In this document: positions 1 through 7,071 of the stretch, piece by piece
Numbering within the stretch: the first letter of the stretch is position 1
Layout of the letters: each line of letters begins with the position of its first letter
From: an uncultured Pseudobdellovibrionaceae bacterium
GTDB taxonomy: Bacteria > Bdellovibrionota > Bdellovibrionia > Bdellovibrionales > JAMPXM01
Assembly (NCBI GenBank): GCA_934277865.1
Contig: CAKQVW010000026.1
Span: forward strand, 1 to 16,180
Reading direction: 5' to 3'
Length of the DNA: 16,180 nt
Notes under the pieces: generated by a model
Databases searched by the model: none
Told to the model about the DNA's origin: nothing
The model's input: only the letters and a program-made list of their open reading frames with translations
Translations under genes and position numbers: made by a program

Positions 1-1157
1 TTCTCTTACTCGAGCGCTCGGATAAGCTAGGTGGAAATCACACCTGGGGCTTTTCTACAACAGAAGCTGTGCCCGGTTGGCTTCAGCCACTGATCTCGAA
101 AACGTGGACCAAGTTTGACGTTCGATTCCCTCGAACCGACAAAACTTTTGACCTTCACTTCCACGTCATCCGTTCACAAGATTTTAACAAGGGTATCCAG
201 GAGCGACTGGGGCCCAACGTTATTCTGAATTGCGAAATTTCTCAGATCTCAGATTCTCACGTGGTGACTCGCGATGGAACGATCTATCGTGCGCCTTTGG
301 TGATTGATGCCACAGGCATCCATGACGAACTCATCGACTCCAAACAAAGTCGTTACACCGACGTCCCCTGTGGATGGATGAAGTACATCGGTTTTGATCT
401 CAAGGTCCGTCCTAACCCCCGAGCGAAAGTCGATTGGCACTTAACCCCAACCATTTTCGACGCTCGCGTTCCGCAGATGGATGGATTTCGCTCGTTCTCG
501 ACGATTCCATTGGACGAAGAAACTCTCTACGTTCAAGAAACCTTTCTCAGCTCGAATCCCAATCTCAACCCGCACCGTCTGTCGCGTAGTCTAATCGCCT
601 ACGTCAAACGCCTGGGCTGGGAACTCGACCCGACGACGCCCATCCTTCGCCAAGAAGAAGCCGTTGTGCCACTTCCCCTTCATGCCTTCAGTGACGACCG
701 CTCGTCGTCGAAAGAGTCCGATCTCACTCAGACTGCGGCCGAAGACTTCGTCGACCGAAGCCCTATTCAGGTTTCCTCGGCAAAAGGTTGGTACCATCCG
801 ACAACAGGCCAAGCCGTTTCCGATTCGATCCGAGTGGCCGAATTCATCGCCTCGCAGCCTCGGCTACGAACCGGCCCGGTACGCGCCGCTCTTCGCGGTT
901 TCCGTCGCGATTGGGTCAACCAGCAAGCCTTCTATCGCACCTTCAATCGCATGGTGTTCAAGGCGGCAGAGCCGGCTCTGCGCCACGTCGCTTTTGATCG
1001 CCTGTTTAGCCTCAAGGACGATGTCGTCGGTCGCTTTCTGACCGGCGAAAGTTCGAAGTCCGACGCCACCAAAATTCTGGCAACCAAGCCACCGCTTCGC
1101 ACCGGAAAAATCTATCGCAATTGGGCCTCCGAAACGGAACCTGAATCTCGACCATGA
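1..1157 (+). CDS. crtY: Lycopene beta-cyclase, CrtY type (5' end outside window)
   Basis: Probable FAD-dependent lycopene cyclase, which closes the ends of lycopene into beta-rings in carotenoid synthesis; acts at the membrane. The reading frame is open from base 3 to the window edge, so the true start and the N-terminal GxGxxG nucleotide fold lie upstream; 384 residues are visible. Family signatures seen: GGNHTWGF near the start (CrtY has GGNHTWSF), the WLQPLI / VRFPRTDKT segment, VIDATGIHD (second FAD-binding stretch), GWMKYIGFDL, PTIFDARVPQMDGFRSF, and GWYHPTTGQAVSDSIRVA (CrtY: HPTTGYSLPDAVRLA). The end has FNRMVFKAAEP, RLFSL and a KPPLRTGK-like close. I would not start it at the GTG at base 69, because strongly family-like sequence is encoded before it. 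The next gene begins 10 bases after the stop, suggesting co-transcription. Identification from remembered family motifs; fairly sure. Confidence 0.9.
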   Translation, partial: LLLERSDKLGGNHTWGFSTTEAVPGWLQPLISKTWTKFDVRFPRTDKTFDLHFHVIRSQDFNKGIQERLGPNVILNCEISQISDSHVVTRDGTIYRAPLVIDATGIHDELIDSKQSRYTDVPCGWMKYIGFDLKVRPNPRAKVDWHLTPTIFDARVPQMDGFRSFSTIPLDEETLYVQETFLSSNPNLNPHRLSRSLIAYVKRLGWELDPTTPILRQEEAVVPLPLHAFSDDRSSSKESDLTQTAAEDFVDRSPIQVSSAKGWYHPTTGQAVSDSIRVAEFIASQPRLRTGPVRAALRGFRRDWVNQQAFYRTFNRMVFKAAEPALRHVAFDRLFSLKDDVVGRFLTGESSKSDATKILATKPPLRTGKIYRNWASETEPESRP

Positions 1158-1167
1158 AGGGATCTCC

Positions 1168-2157
1168 ATGAAGCAGTTCCTCCCGAAGATTCTGCTTAGC
1201 AGTCGCCAACAACGGGCGCTTGAAAACTGCCGAACCATGGAGACCATTTTCCACAAACTGCAAAAAGGATTTGGCTCGACACAAGAGGCACTGGAAAGCC
1301 TGCGCCGGCTTGAGACCGTCATTCTCAAGCCGGACGCCACCAGCCCCGAGACATCCGACATCCAACGCGAACTCTTGCTCGACTACCCGAACATCGCAGT
1401 CGCCTTTCGCGCCTGGCACGAGTTGCAGCTTGCCGAGTTTCAAACTCGGCAATTCCCCATTCAAGCGGTGATCGACCACTTAAACGGAGTCGAGATCGTC
1501 CTACGCCGCATTCATCCTCGAACCGACGAAGACGTGCTGCGTGTGTTCCATCGCCTCGGACAAACCAAACAGGCGATCCTAGCCACGGCCCTCACCGCCG
1601 ATCACCAGCAGCCGCCTCTGCAAGCGCTGGCCGATCTCACGCTTTGTCTTCAAATCGCACGGCTCGCGACCACCACACCCAGTGCGCGCCCCGATTGGCT
1701 ACCCGAAATTTGGAAATTGCGCCCACGCGAGACCTTAGCGGCGGTTGCGATGGATCTCTGGAAAGAAGCCCATCACGCTCTGGCGGCCGCACCCAACTGG
1801 TCGGCTCGCCTCAAACTGTACTTTTTGATCTCCGCAAGATGGACGCTCGAGACCTTCCTCAGCGACGGGCGTCTTTCGGCATTCCGAAAAATCGATCTCG
1901 CTTTCGATGAAACCGTGAAACTGCTGATCGAACTGGCGCGCGATCCGATCTCGGCGGCTTCGCACCCTGAAATGAACTCCATCGTCCGTCATCAGCTGGC
2001 GAGGATTTCTCGTTCACTTCCGGATGTGAGACTGGCGATCACGAACATGAAATTGAATGGCCGCAGTTTGGGCACACCCAACACGTCCCGCTTAGAACCG
2101 ACGGATGTCGACACACCGGACAACGCTCCGACTGGGCCTGAAACGACATCGAGCTAA
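1168..2157 (+). CDS. Hypothetical protein, helical, unknown function
   Basis: I do not recognise this 329-aa protein. It has no signal peptide or membrane segment and reads as an all-helical cytosolic protein. It is rich in Leu, Ala, Arg and Glu, with amphipathic stretches such as residues 15-50 and 70-130 and a WTLETFL motif near residue 225. The last 35 or so residues are Thr/Pro/Asp-rich low complexity and probably disordered. An AAGGGA Shine-Dalgarno-like sequence ends about five bases before the ATG at 1168, and the gene starts 10 bases after the lycopene cyclase stop, so the two are likely one transcript. Its 3' end overlaps the convergent nrdJ gene by 119 bp, and the overlap covers exactly its disordered tail. 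A carotenoid-related role is only guilt by association. Confident that it is coding, because the body is well structured and antisense to nothing else plausible. Confidence 0.75.
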   Translation: MKQFLPKILLSSRQQRALENCRTMETIFHKLQKGFGSTQEALESLRRLETVILKPDATSPETSDIQRELLLDYPNIAVAFRAWHELQLAEFQTRQFPIQAVIDHLNGVEIVLRRIHPRTDEDVLRVFHRLGQTKQAILATALTADHQQPPLQALADLTLCLQIARLATTTPSARPDWLPEIWKLRPRETLAAVAMDLWKEAHHALAAAPNWSARLKLYFLISARWTLETFLSDGRLSAFRKIDLAFDETVKLLIELARDPISAASHPEMNSIVRHQLARISRSLPDVRLAITNMKLNGRSLGTPNTSRLEPTDVDTPDNAPTGPETTSS

Positions 2158-4324
2158 TCTCCGCAGCAGGTGAATTCGGGCCGATCGCCACCAAGGGCTG
2201 TGCCCCCTTTGAACCGTCACGATAAATCGCGACCGCCTTCAACCCCAGCTCCCACGCCAGCCGATACGTCGCCTCGACGTCTTCAACCGTGGCCGATGCA
2301 GGCACATTCACCGTCTTGGAGATCGCGCCGCTTAAAAACGGCTGAACCGCCGCCATCATCTTGAGATGCGCATGAGGCCGAAGGTCCGATGCACAATGAA
2401 AGACCGGCAGATGCTCTGACCGGACACCTAGTGCCTCAAGCTCATCAGCTGCCCCCGACTCGCGTCCGCTTTCGAGGCCACTGACAATACGAGCCACCGT
2501 CGCCTCGTCGTATCCAAGCCCACGCAGAGCTCGCCCCACAGTGCGATTCACGATCAACAAGTTCCCACCGCCAGCAAGCGACTTGCGTTTCACCAACGCA
2601 AAGTCTGGCTCGATCCCCGTGGTGTCACAATCCATCATAAAGGCGATGGTTCCTGTCGGTGCCAAGACCGTCACCTGGGCGTTGCGAAAGCCCTGCTGCT
2701 TGCCAAGAGCTTGGACGCTATCCCAGGCGAGCGCCGCCGCCCGATCAAGAGTCTCAAACCTGAAACTCTTCGCTCGGTTTTGGTCCGCCTGACGATGCAG
2801 AGCCATCACCTCAAGCATCGAATCGCGGTTTTTGGGAAACTCCTCAAAAGGTCCCAGTTCCAGGGCCAACTCCGCACTCACTTGATACGCCGTCGCCGTC
2901 ATCAGTGAGGTCAAGGCCGCCGCGAAGTTTCGCCCTTCCTCGGAATCATAGGGAAGCCCCAGCGCCATCAACGTCGCCCCGAGGTTGGCGTAACCCAAGC
3001 CGAGAGGACGAAACCGATGCGAACGCTCGGCGATTTCCCGAGTCGGGTAGCTTGCCAAATCGACGAGAATTTCCTGGGCGACGATCAAGGCCCGCACGGA
3101 CTTCTGAAAGTCCAAAACGTCGAAGCGACCCTTTTCATCGAGAAACTTTAAAAGATTGATCGAGGCCAAATTGCAGGCCGTGTCGTCTAAGAACATAAAT
3201 TCCGAACACGGATTCGAGGCTCGAATCGGACCCGACACTTTGCAGGTGTGCCAGCGCTGGATGGCGGCTTCAAACTGCACACCGGGATCCGCACAAATCC
3301 AAGCGGACTCAGCGATGGCGCGCATCAACTCGCGCGCCTTAAACGTGCGCACGACCTTGCCCGTTGTCCGTTCCACCGTCGACCAGTCACCATCGGACTC
3401 GAGTGCTTTCATGAACTCATCGGAAATTCGCACCGAATTGTTCGAGTTCTGACCAGAGACTGTGCGGTAGGCCTCGCCGTCCATCCCACCGCTGAAACCC
3501 GCCTTCAGCAGGGCCTGAGCCTTTGCCTCTTCCTTCGCCTTCCACCGGATAAACTCGAAAATCTCCGGGTGGTCGAGATCCAAACACACCATCTTCGCGG
3601 CACGCCTTGTTGTACCACCCGACTTTGTCGCGCCGGCCGCACGGTCAAACACCTCAAGGAAGCTCATGAGCCCCGAACTTGTTCCACCGCCGGAAAGCAG
3701 CTCATATCGAGAGCGCAGGTTGGAAAAATTGGTTCCTGATCCGCTGCCGTATTTAAAAAGTCGAGCCTCGCTTTTCACCAGGTCAAAGATTGAATTCAAG
3801 TCGTCGCCGATGCTTTGAATAAAACACGCCGAGACCTGCGGTCGCTCATAGGAGTTTTCAAGCCGACGAAACTCACGAGACTTTAAATCGATGGCCCAAT
3901 TTCCATCATGACCAACGACGCCATAGGTTTTCCAGAGGCCGCAGTTGAACCACACCGGCGAATTAAATGACGCCTTCTGTGTGACCACGATGTCTTCTAG
4001 GAAACGTTGAAAATTCTCCGCAGACTCTGCGTCGGAAAAAACTTTGAGAGCGCTTTCGCCGAACTCACGAATTTCATCCACCACCCGTGCGATCAGCGCG
4101 CGAATGCTGGTCTCCGGAACGTCTCCGGGCAAACGCGACCGCAAGTACTGCCGAGCGACGATATTCACCGCCTGATCGGACCACTCCACCGGCGCTTCAA
4201 TCTGCCGGGCACTCTGCAGGGGCTCGCCGCTCTGCCCACGAATCTGACTTGTGCGGTGTTCCCACGTGACGCCTGCCAGTCCATTTCGAGATTCGGTGAA
4301 CCGAAGTCCTAACCGTTTCGCCAC
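2039..4324 (-). CDS. nrdJ: Adenosylcobalamin-dependent (class II) ribonucleoside-diphosphate reductase
   Basis: Reduces ribonucleotides to deoxyribonucleotides with a B12-generated thiyl radical, oxygen-independently; cytosolic. 761 aa from the chosen GTG. Seen: SACFIQSIGDDLNSI with Cys167 and ACNLASI with Cys384 (the redox pair equivalent to NrdA C225/C462), NPCSE with Asn371, Cys373 and Glu375 (the thiyl-radical triad), GSGSGTNFSNLR, SGQNSNNSVR, APTGTIAFMMD and AIYRDGSKGAQPL. The C-terminus is a Cys-rich zinc-ribbon-like tail (Cys735, 738, 748, 751, 754, 760), as in other NrdJ proteins, which supplies reducing thiols. Start choice: GTG at 4324 has a GGGGG run five bases upstream and gives an N-terminus (RLGLRF, then EHRTSQIR) matching the family. 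The frame stays open to 4627, but that extension would run through the erpA-like gene and the divergent promoters. Divergent from erpA; convergent overlap with the unknown gene at its 3' end. Confidence 0.95.
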   Translation of the reverse strand: MAKRLGLRFTESRNGLAGVTWEHRTSQIRGQSGEPLQSARQIEAPVEWSDQAVNIVARQYLRSRLPGDVPETSIRALIARVVDEIREFGESALKVFSDAESAENFQRFLEDIVVTQKASFNSPVWFNCGLWKTYGVVGHDGNWAIDLKSREFRRLENSYERPQVSACFIQSIGDDLNSIFDLVKSEARLFKYGSGSGTNFSNLRSRYELLSGGGTSSGLMSFLEVFDRAAGATKSGGTTRRAAKMVCLDLDHPEIFEFIRWKAKEEAKAQALLKAGFSGGMDGEAYRTVSGQNSNNSVRISDEFMKALESDGDWSTVERTTGKVVRTFKARELMRAIAESAWICADPGVQFEAAIQRWHTCKVSGPIRASNPCSEFMFLDDTACNLASINLLKFLDEKGRFDVLDFQKSVRALIVAQEILVDLASYPTREIAERSHRFRPLGLGYANLGATLMALGLPYDSEEGRNFAAALTSLMTATAYQVSAELALELGPFEEFPKNRDSMLEVMALHRQADQNRAKSFRFETLDRAAALAWDSVQALGKQQGFRNAQVTVLAPTGTIAFMMDCDTTGIEPDFALVKRKSLAGGGNLLIVNRTVGRALRGLGYDEATVARIVSGLESGRESGAADELEALGVRSEHLPVFHCASDLRPHAHLKMMAAVQPFLSGAISKTVNVPASATVEDVEATYRLAWELGLKAVAIYRDGSKGAQPLVAIGPNSPAAEISSMSFQAQSERCPVCRHPSVLSGTCWVCPNCGHSISCS

Positions 4325-4343
4325 CCGAGCCCCCTTTAAACCG

Positions 4344-4371
4344 AGTTTAAGGCGTATAGGCCGGGAAACAA
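4344..4371 (-). promoter_or_regulatory. Possible nrdJ promoter
   Basis: Read on the minus strand: TTGTTT (4366-4371) as a -35, 16 bases, then TAAACT (4344-4349) as a -10. Transcription would begin near 4337, giving a leader of about a dozen bases that still includes the G-rich ribosome-binding site before the GTG start. The match to sigma-70 consensus is moderate and was judged by eye. Confidence 0.3.
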
Positions 4372-4415
4372 AGTAAAGGCCGCGAGAACCCGACCCAATT
4401 CCCATGCCGACGCCT

Positions 4416-4444
4416 TTGCCGGCGCCCGGGGAATCTGCTAGACT
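4416..4444 (+). promoter_or_regulatory. Extended -10 promoter of the erpA-like gene, probably leaderless
   Basis: TTGCCG (4416-4421), a 17-base spacer and TAGACT (4439-4444), preceded by TG at 4436-4437 as in extended -10 promoters. The expected transcription start, 6-8 bases after the -10, falls on or next to the ATG at 4451. There is no purine-rich ribosome-binding site in the bases directly before that ATG, so a leaderless message is the simplest reading. Confidence 0.45.
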
Positions 4445-4450
4445 GGCCCC

Positions 4451-4777
4451 ATGGTACAAGTCAGCGAATCGGCGGCAAAACAGATCCTCAAACTCAAATC
4501 CGAAGCCAACGTCGAGGACGGCGGTTTCTTGCGAGTCAAAGTCGTACCCGGTGGCTGCTCTGGCATGTCGTACAAACTCGACTTCGATTCCAATACAAGC
4601 GACGACGACAAGGTGTTTGATCAACACGGCACACGCGTCGTGATCGACAAAAAGAGCTTTCTCTACGTCGTGGGCATGGTTCTGGACTACGAAGGCGGCC
4701 TAAACGGCAAGGGCTTTATCTTTCAAAACCCGAACGCCTCCAAGAGCTGCGGCTGCGGCTCGTCTTTCGGCGTCTAA
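4451..4777 (+). CDS. erpA: A-type iron-sulfur cluster carrier (ErpA/IscA family)
   Basis: 108-aa HesB/IscA/ErpA-family protein that accepts Fe-S clusters and passes them to apoproteins; cytosolic. The three cluster ligands are all present: Cys36 in PGGCSGMSY, and Cys100 and Cys102 in SCGCGSSFGV. The EGGLNGKGFIFQNPNA stretch and the CGCGSSF ending are closer to ErpA than to IscA (which ends CGCGESF), but the assignment within the family rests on those few residues. Full family length. The ATG at 4451 lies directly behind a promoter-like sequence with no Shine-Dalgarno. Stands alone: no isc or suf gene adjoins it. It is divergent from nrdJ, and its 3' side faces the minus-strand TPM/LemA operon across the 39-bp direct repeats. 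Confidence 0.93.
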   Translation: MVQVSESAAKQILKLKSEANVEDGGFLRVKVVPGGCSGMSYKLDFDSNTSDDDKVFDQHGTRVVIDKKSFLYVVGMVLDYEGGLNGKGFIFQNPNASKSCGCGSSFGV

Positions 4778-4778
4778 A

Positions 4779-4871
4779 TATATCGCTACGGCTCCGCCTT
4801 CGCTTTGCTTCGCCCTTGGCTCAGCAATTTCTTATATCGCTACGGCTCCGCCTTCGCTTTGCTTCGCCCTT
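4779..4871. repeat. Two direct copies of a 39-bp intergenic sequence
   Basis: Identical 39-bp copies at 4779-4817 and 4833-4871, 54 bp apart start to start, separated by a 15-bp spacer. Each begins TATATCGCTACGGCTCCGCC and continues with pyrimidine-rich TTCGCTTTGCTTCGCCCTT. Similarity carries on imperfectly past each copy (TTGGCTCA versus TTAGCTTA). The pair fills the gap between the convergent erpA-like gene and the TPM gene, starting 2 bp after one stop codon and ending 3 bp before the other. I see no long inverted repeat, so it is not an obvious intrinsic terminator. It could be an interspersed genomic repeat or a termination or processing region. Confidence 0.9.
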
Positions 4872-4874
4872 AGC

Positions 4875-5618
4875 TTATTCTTTGATGCGGAGGCGGTCTT
4901 CTAGTTCGTTGGGGTTGCGCTCACATGGCGGGAATAGCGGTTCCAACAGTCGGCCGATAATGCCGACTGAGGCGATGTAACCACGAGCCATTTCGCCATT
5001 TGCCGTCGCTTTCACCAACGTCTCAAGCGTCGACTTCCAAACTTCTCGATCAAGCTTCGACGCGATCGCCTCATCGGCCAAGATCACAGCCCGGTGCTCA
5101 AGCAGCGAAACAAAGACCAAAACGCCGGTGCGTCCCGCCGTCGATCGTAAATCCGAAGCAAAAAACTCGGCCTGCGCGCGATGCTCCACTTGCAGCGCCT
5201 GATCTCGCGGCGGAAACACCAAGCGATGTAGCCAATCCACATCCGCTATCTGGCCCGCGACAAACCACGCGAGCAGGAACATCGCACCGGCAACTGCCGT
5301 TTCCGCAACACCCGCCATCGCGCGATACATCCACTCTGATGGCCACAGCCCAAGTCGCTCGATCACGCGACTCAACAAGGCCTCGTCGACACCTCCGACA
5401 AAGGCAAACCACGTAGCTCCACCGACGCCCAGAAGCCCAAAACAGATCCAGAAAATCATTCTTTCGCCGGTCGCCTTCATGGTCGAACGACGCACGATCA
5501 TCGGCACAATCTCGGCCGAGGTTTTTTTCTCGACCTCTTTCACGGCCTCTTCGATTCGCTCGGCCTCTTCGTAGGACAGATACTCGCCAATCCAATCAGG
5601 AAGTTCTTGTCGCTTCAT
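4875..5618 (-). CDS. Membrane TPM-domain protein
   Basis: 247-aa protein that looks like a TPM-domain (TPM_phosphatase, Psb32/YgcG-like) protein whose domain is split by a membrane hairpin. The N-terminal part (about 15-46) has the family opening, with helix EEAERIEEAVKEVE followed by TSAEIVPMIV. Two hydrophobic segments follow at about 54-76 and 104-123, then the second half of the domain (about 150-230) with TGVLVFVSLLEHRAVILADE and a final hydrophobic stretch GYIASVGIIGRLLEPLFPP. The reading frame is open upstream to 5726, but that part only mirrors the glycine-rich end of the preceding gene. The ATG at 5618 shares one base with that gene's TAA (TAATG), so translation is probably coupled. 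Last gene of the lemA operon. Molecular function unknown; in other bacteria, LemA/TPM clusters are linked to envelope maintenance. Confidence 0.85.
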   Translation of the reverse strand: MKRQELPDWIGEYLSYEEAERIEEAVKEVEKKTSAEIVPMIVRRSTMKATGERMIFWICFGLLGVGGATWFAFVGGVDEALLSRVIERLGLWPSEWMYRAMAGVAETAVAGAMFLLAWFVAGQIADVDWLHRLVFPPRDQALQVEHRAQAEFFASDLRSTAGRTGVLVFVSLLEHRAVILADEAIASKLDREVWKSTLETLVKATANGEMARGYIASVGIIGRLLEPLFPPCERNPNELEDRLRIKE

Positions 5619-6379
5619 TACCAACCTCCCGAAGCGCCGCCGCCGGAAAACCCACCGCCGCCGCCAGACCAACCGCCACCACCACTGCTTCCTCCGCCAG
5701 ACCAGTAGCCTCCGCCACTTGTCCAACCTCCCGCCGATCGCCGAGGGTCATACCCACGGAAACGGCGATAGCGCCCGCGTTTTTGAAGGCGACTCGCAAT
5801 AATGAAGATCGTGATGATCAGCAGCAACAGCGGCAAAGGAATTTCCTTCGACGACGAGCGCTTGCGAACCGGCATCGCCGCGAATTCACCCTTGGCATGT
5901 GCCGGAGCCACTTTTCCAATGATGGCCTTTGCGCCGGTCAAAATCCCAAAGTCCGCCTGCCCACTGCGGAAGTACGGAATCATCTGCTCGTCGATGATAC
6001 GACGACTGTCGAGATCGGTCAGAATCCCTTCCAGCCCTTGGCCAACTTCTATGCGTATTTTCCTGTCGGCCATGGCGACCAACAAAATCACACCATCATC
6101 ACGTTTATGGTCACCAAGCTTCCAAGCATCCGCAATGCGAATCGACGCCGTCTCAATCGGCAGACCGCCAAGAGATTCAACCGTCACGACATTCACCTGC
6201 GGTCCACCGGCCTCTTGCAAACGGCGAATCGTGAAATCCAATTCACGACGAGTTTCACTCGACAGCACTTTCGCTTCGTCAACCACCGGCCCTGTTAGAC
6301 GAGGTACGACAAAGTCCGCCAGCGCCAAGACTGGCGCCAGAATCAGACTCAAAAAAAACGTTGTGGCGAGACTTCTCAG
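5618..6379 (-). CDS. Secreted/anchored TPM-domain protein, YgcG-like, with Gly-rich tail
   Basis: TPM-domain protein (YgcG/DUF-type, Psb32-like) exported and anchored in the inner membrane. With a start at 6379 it is 253 aa: signal peptide 1-21 (MRSLATTFFLSLILAPVLALA, cut before Asp22), TPM domain about 25-157 (VVDEAKVLS, RKIRIEVGQGLEGILTD, DGVILLVAM), one membrane segment about 181-196, a basic stretch, and a tail of GGG/SGG/GW repeats ending GGASGGW, typical of this family. Odd point: no ATG, GTG or TTG can supply the whole signal peptide. The frame is closed by a TGA inside lemA, and the only initiator-like codon giving a basic n-region is CTG at 6379, overlapping the lemA stop as CTGA. 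The TTG at 6352 would leave a short, uncharged 12-residue leader. Coupled to lemA upstream and the second TPM gene downstream. Confidence 0.88.
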   Translation of the reverse strand: MRSLATTFFLSLILAPVLALADFVVPRLTGPVVDEAKVLSSETRRELDFTIRRLQEAGGPQVNVVTVESLGGLPIETASIRIADAWKLGDHKRDDGVILLVAMADRKIRIEVGQGLEGILTDLDSRRIIDEQMIPYFRSGQADFGILTGAKAIIGKVAPAHAKGEFAAMPVRKRSSSKEIPLPLLLLIITIFIIASRLQKRGRYRRFRGYDPRRSAGGWTSGGGYWSGGGSSGGGGWSGGGGGFSGGGASGGW

Positions 6380-6990
6380 AACTTCACCGCCGGAGCTTTC
6401 TTCTCTTCTTCCGTCATTTCAGCCCCAAACTGTGGCATCGGTTGATGTTTGAACATCAGGGAGTTTGTCAGGCTCGTCGGAAACACCGTCACCAAGTTGT
6501 TAAATATCTTGATCGATTCGATGTAACGATTGCGAGCCACGGTGATGCGGTTTTCCGTGCCTTCCAATTGTGCTTGCAGATCACGGAAGTTCTGATTGGA
6601 TTTCAGGTCCGGGTAGTTTTCCGTGACCATCAAAAGCCGACCCAATGCTTGCGAAAGCTGACCTTGCGCTTGAGAAAACTTCTGCAAATCTTCCGGCGAA
6701 ACTTTCGAAGGGTCGATGTTCATCGACGTCGCACGCGCCCGAGCCTCGGTGACGGCCGTCAGTGTCGAGTTCTCTTGCTTGGCGTAGCCTTTCACTGTTT
6801 CCACCAAATTCGGAATCAGATCCGAACGACGCTTATACTGGTTCATCACTTCCGCCAAGCTTGCGTCGACTTCGTTCTTTGCCATTGGAATCGATTGAAT
6901 ACCGCAGCCCGAAGCCAAAACCACAAATCCCACCAACATGGCGATTCGCAACCAAGGTGCATGCATTAATTGACGCGTGAGTTGACGCAT
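6376..6990 (-). CDS. lemA: LemA family lipoprotein
   Basis: 204-aa LemA-family protein of unknown biochemical role, exported and probably lipid-anchored. N-terminus: basic residues, a hydrophobic stretch about 14-26 and a lipobox-like LASGC with Cys29. The LemA domain follows with its usual sequence features: VDASLAEVMNQYKRRSDLIPNLVETVKGYAKQE, then LSQALGRLL, ENYPDLKSNQNF, QLEGTENRITVARNRY and FNNLVTVFP. The ending is acidic and basic (MTEEEKKAPAVKF). Start: an AAAGGAG ribosome-binding site lies eight bases before the ATG at 6990. The in-frame ATG at 6996 is too close to it, and the codon at 7011 is upstream of it. First gene of a lemA-TPM-TPM operon, with the downstream start overlapping its stop. 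Divergent from the OsmC-family gene. Confidence 0.95.
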   Translation of the reverse strand: MRQLTRQLMHAPWLRIAMLVGFVVLASGCGIQSIPMAKNEVDASLAEVMNQYKRRSDLIPNLVETVKGYAKQENSTLTAVTEARARATSMNIDPSKVSPEDLQKFSQAQGQLSQALGRLLMVTENYPDLKSNQNFRDLQAQLEGTENRITVARNRYIESIKIFNNLVTVFPTSLTNSLMFKHQPMPQFGAEMTEEEKKAPAVKF

Positions 6991-7021
6991 ATTCATTTCT
7001 CCTTTAGCCAAAGTTCTCAGT

Positions 7022-7051
7022 CCTAAAAGTCTTACCCTAAAACCTTACCCT
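7022..7051. repeat. Short near-tandem repeat between lemA and the OsmC gene
   Basis: CCTAAAAGTCTTAC (7022-7035) is followed directly by CCTAAAACCTTAC (7036-7048) and a further CCT. The two half-sites are about 14 bp apart in the short divergent region that must hold both promoters, so they could be a direct-repeat protein-binding site. The inference is by position only. Confidence 0.4.
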
Positions 7052-7071
7052 CGAATTTTCCGGAGGTCACG

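Noticed and set aside
864..1479. Minus-strand open frames of 165 and 155 aa
   Set aside because: Antisense to the lycopene cyclase and the unknown gene, and mutually overlapping.
4325..4627. N-terminal extension of nrdJ to 4627
   Set aside because: It is open but runs antisense through the erpA-like gene and both promoters, and its residues do not resemble NrdJ. The GTG at 4324 has a ribosome-binding site and a family-like N-terminus.
4779..4871. CRISPR array
   Set aside because: Only two copies, a 15-bp spacer far too short, no cas genes nearby.
5619..5726. Trp/Arg-rich N-terminal extension of the second TPM protein
   Set aside because: It is simply the Gly-rich repeat tail of the preceding gene read in another frame; the ATG at 5618 overlaps that gene's stop.
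5783..6969. Plus-strand open frames of 171-216 aa across the lemA/TPM operon
   Set aside because: Opposite strand to clear lemA and TPM coding sequence; no recognisable protein features.
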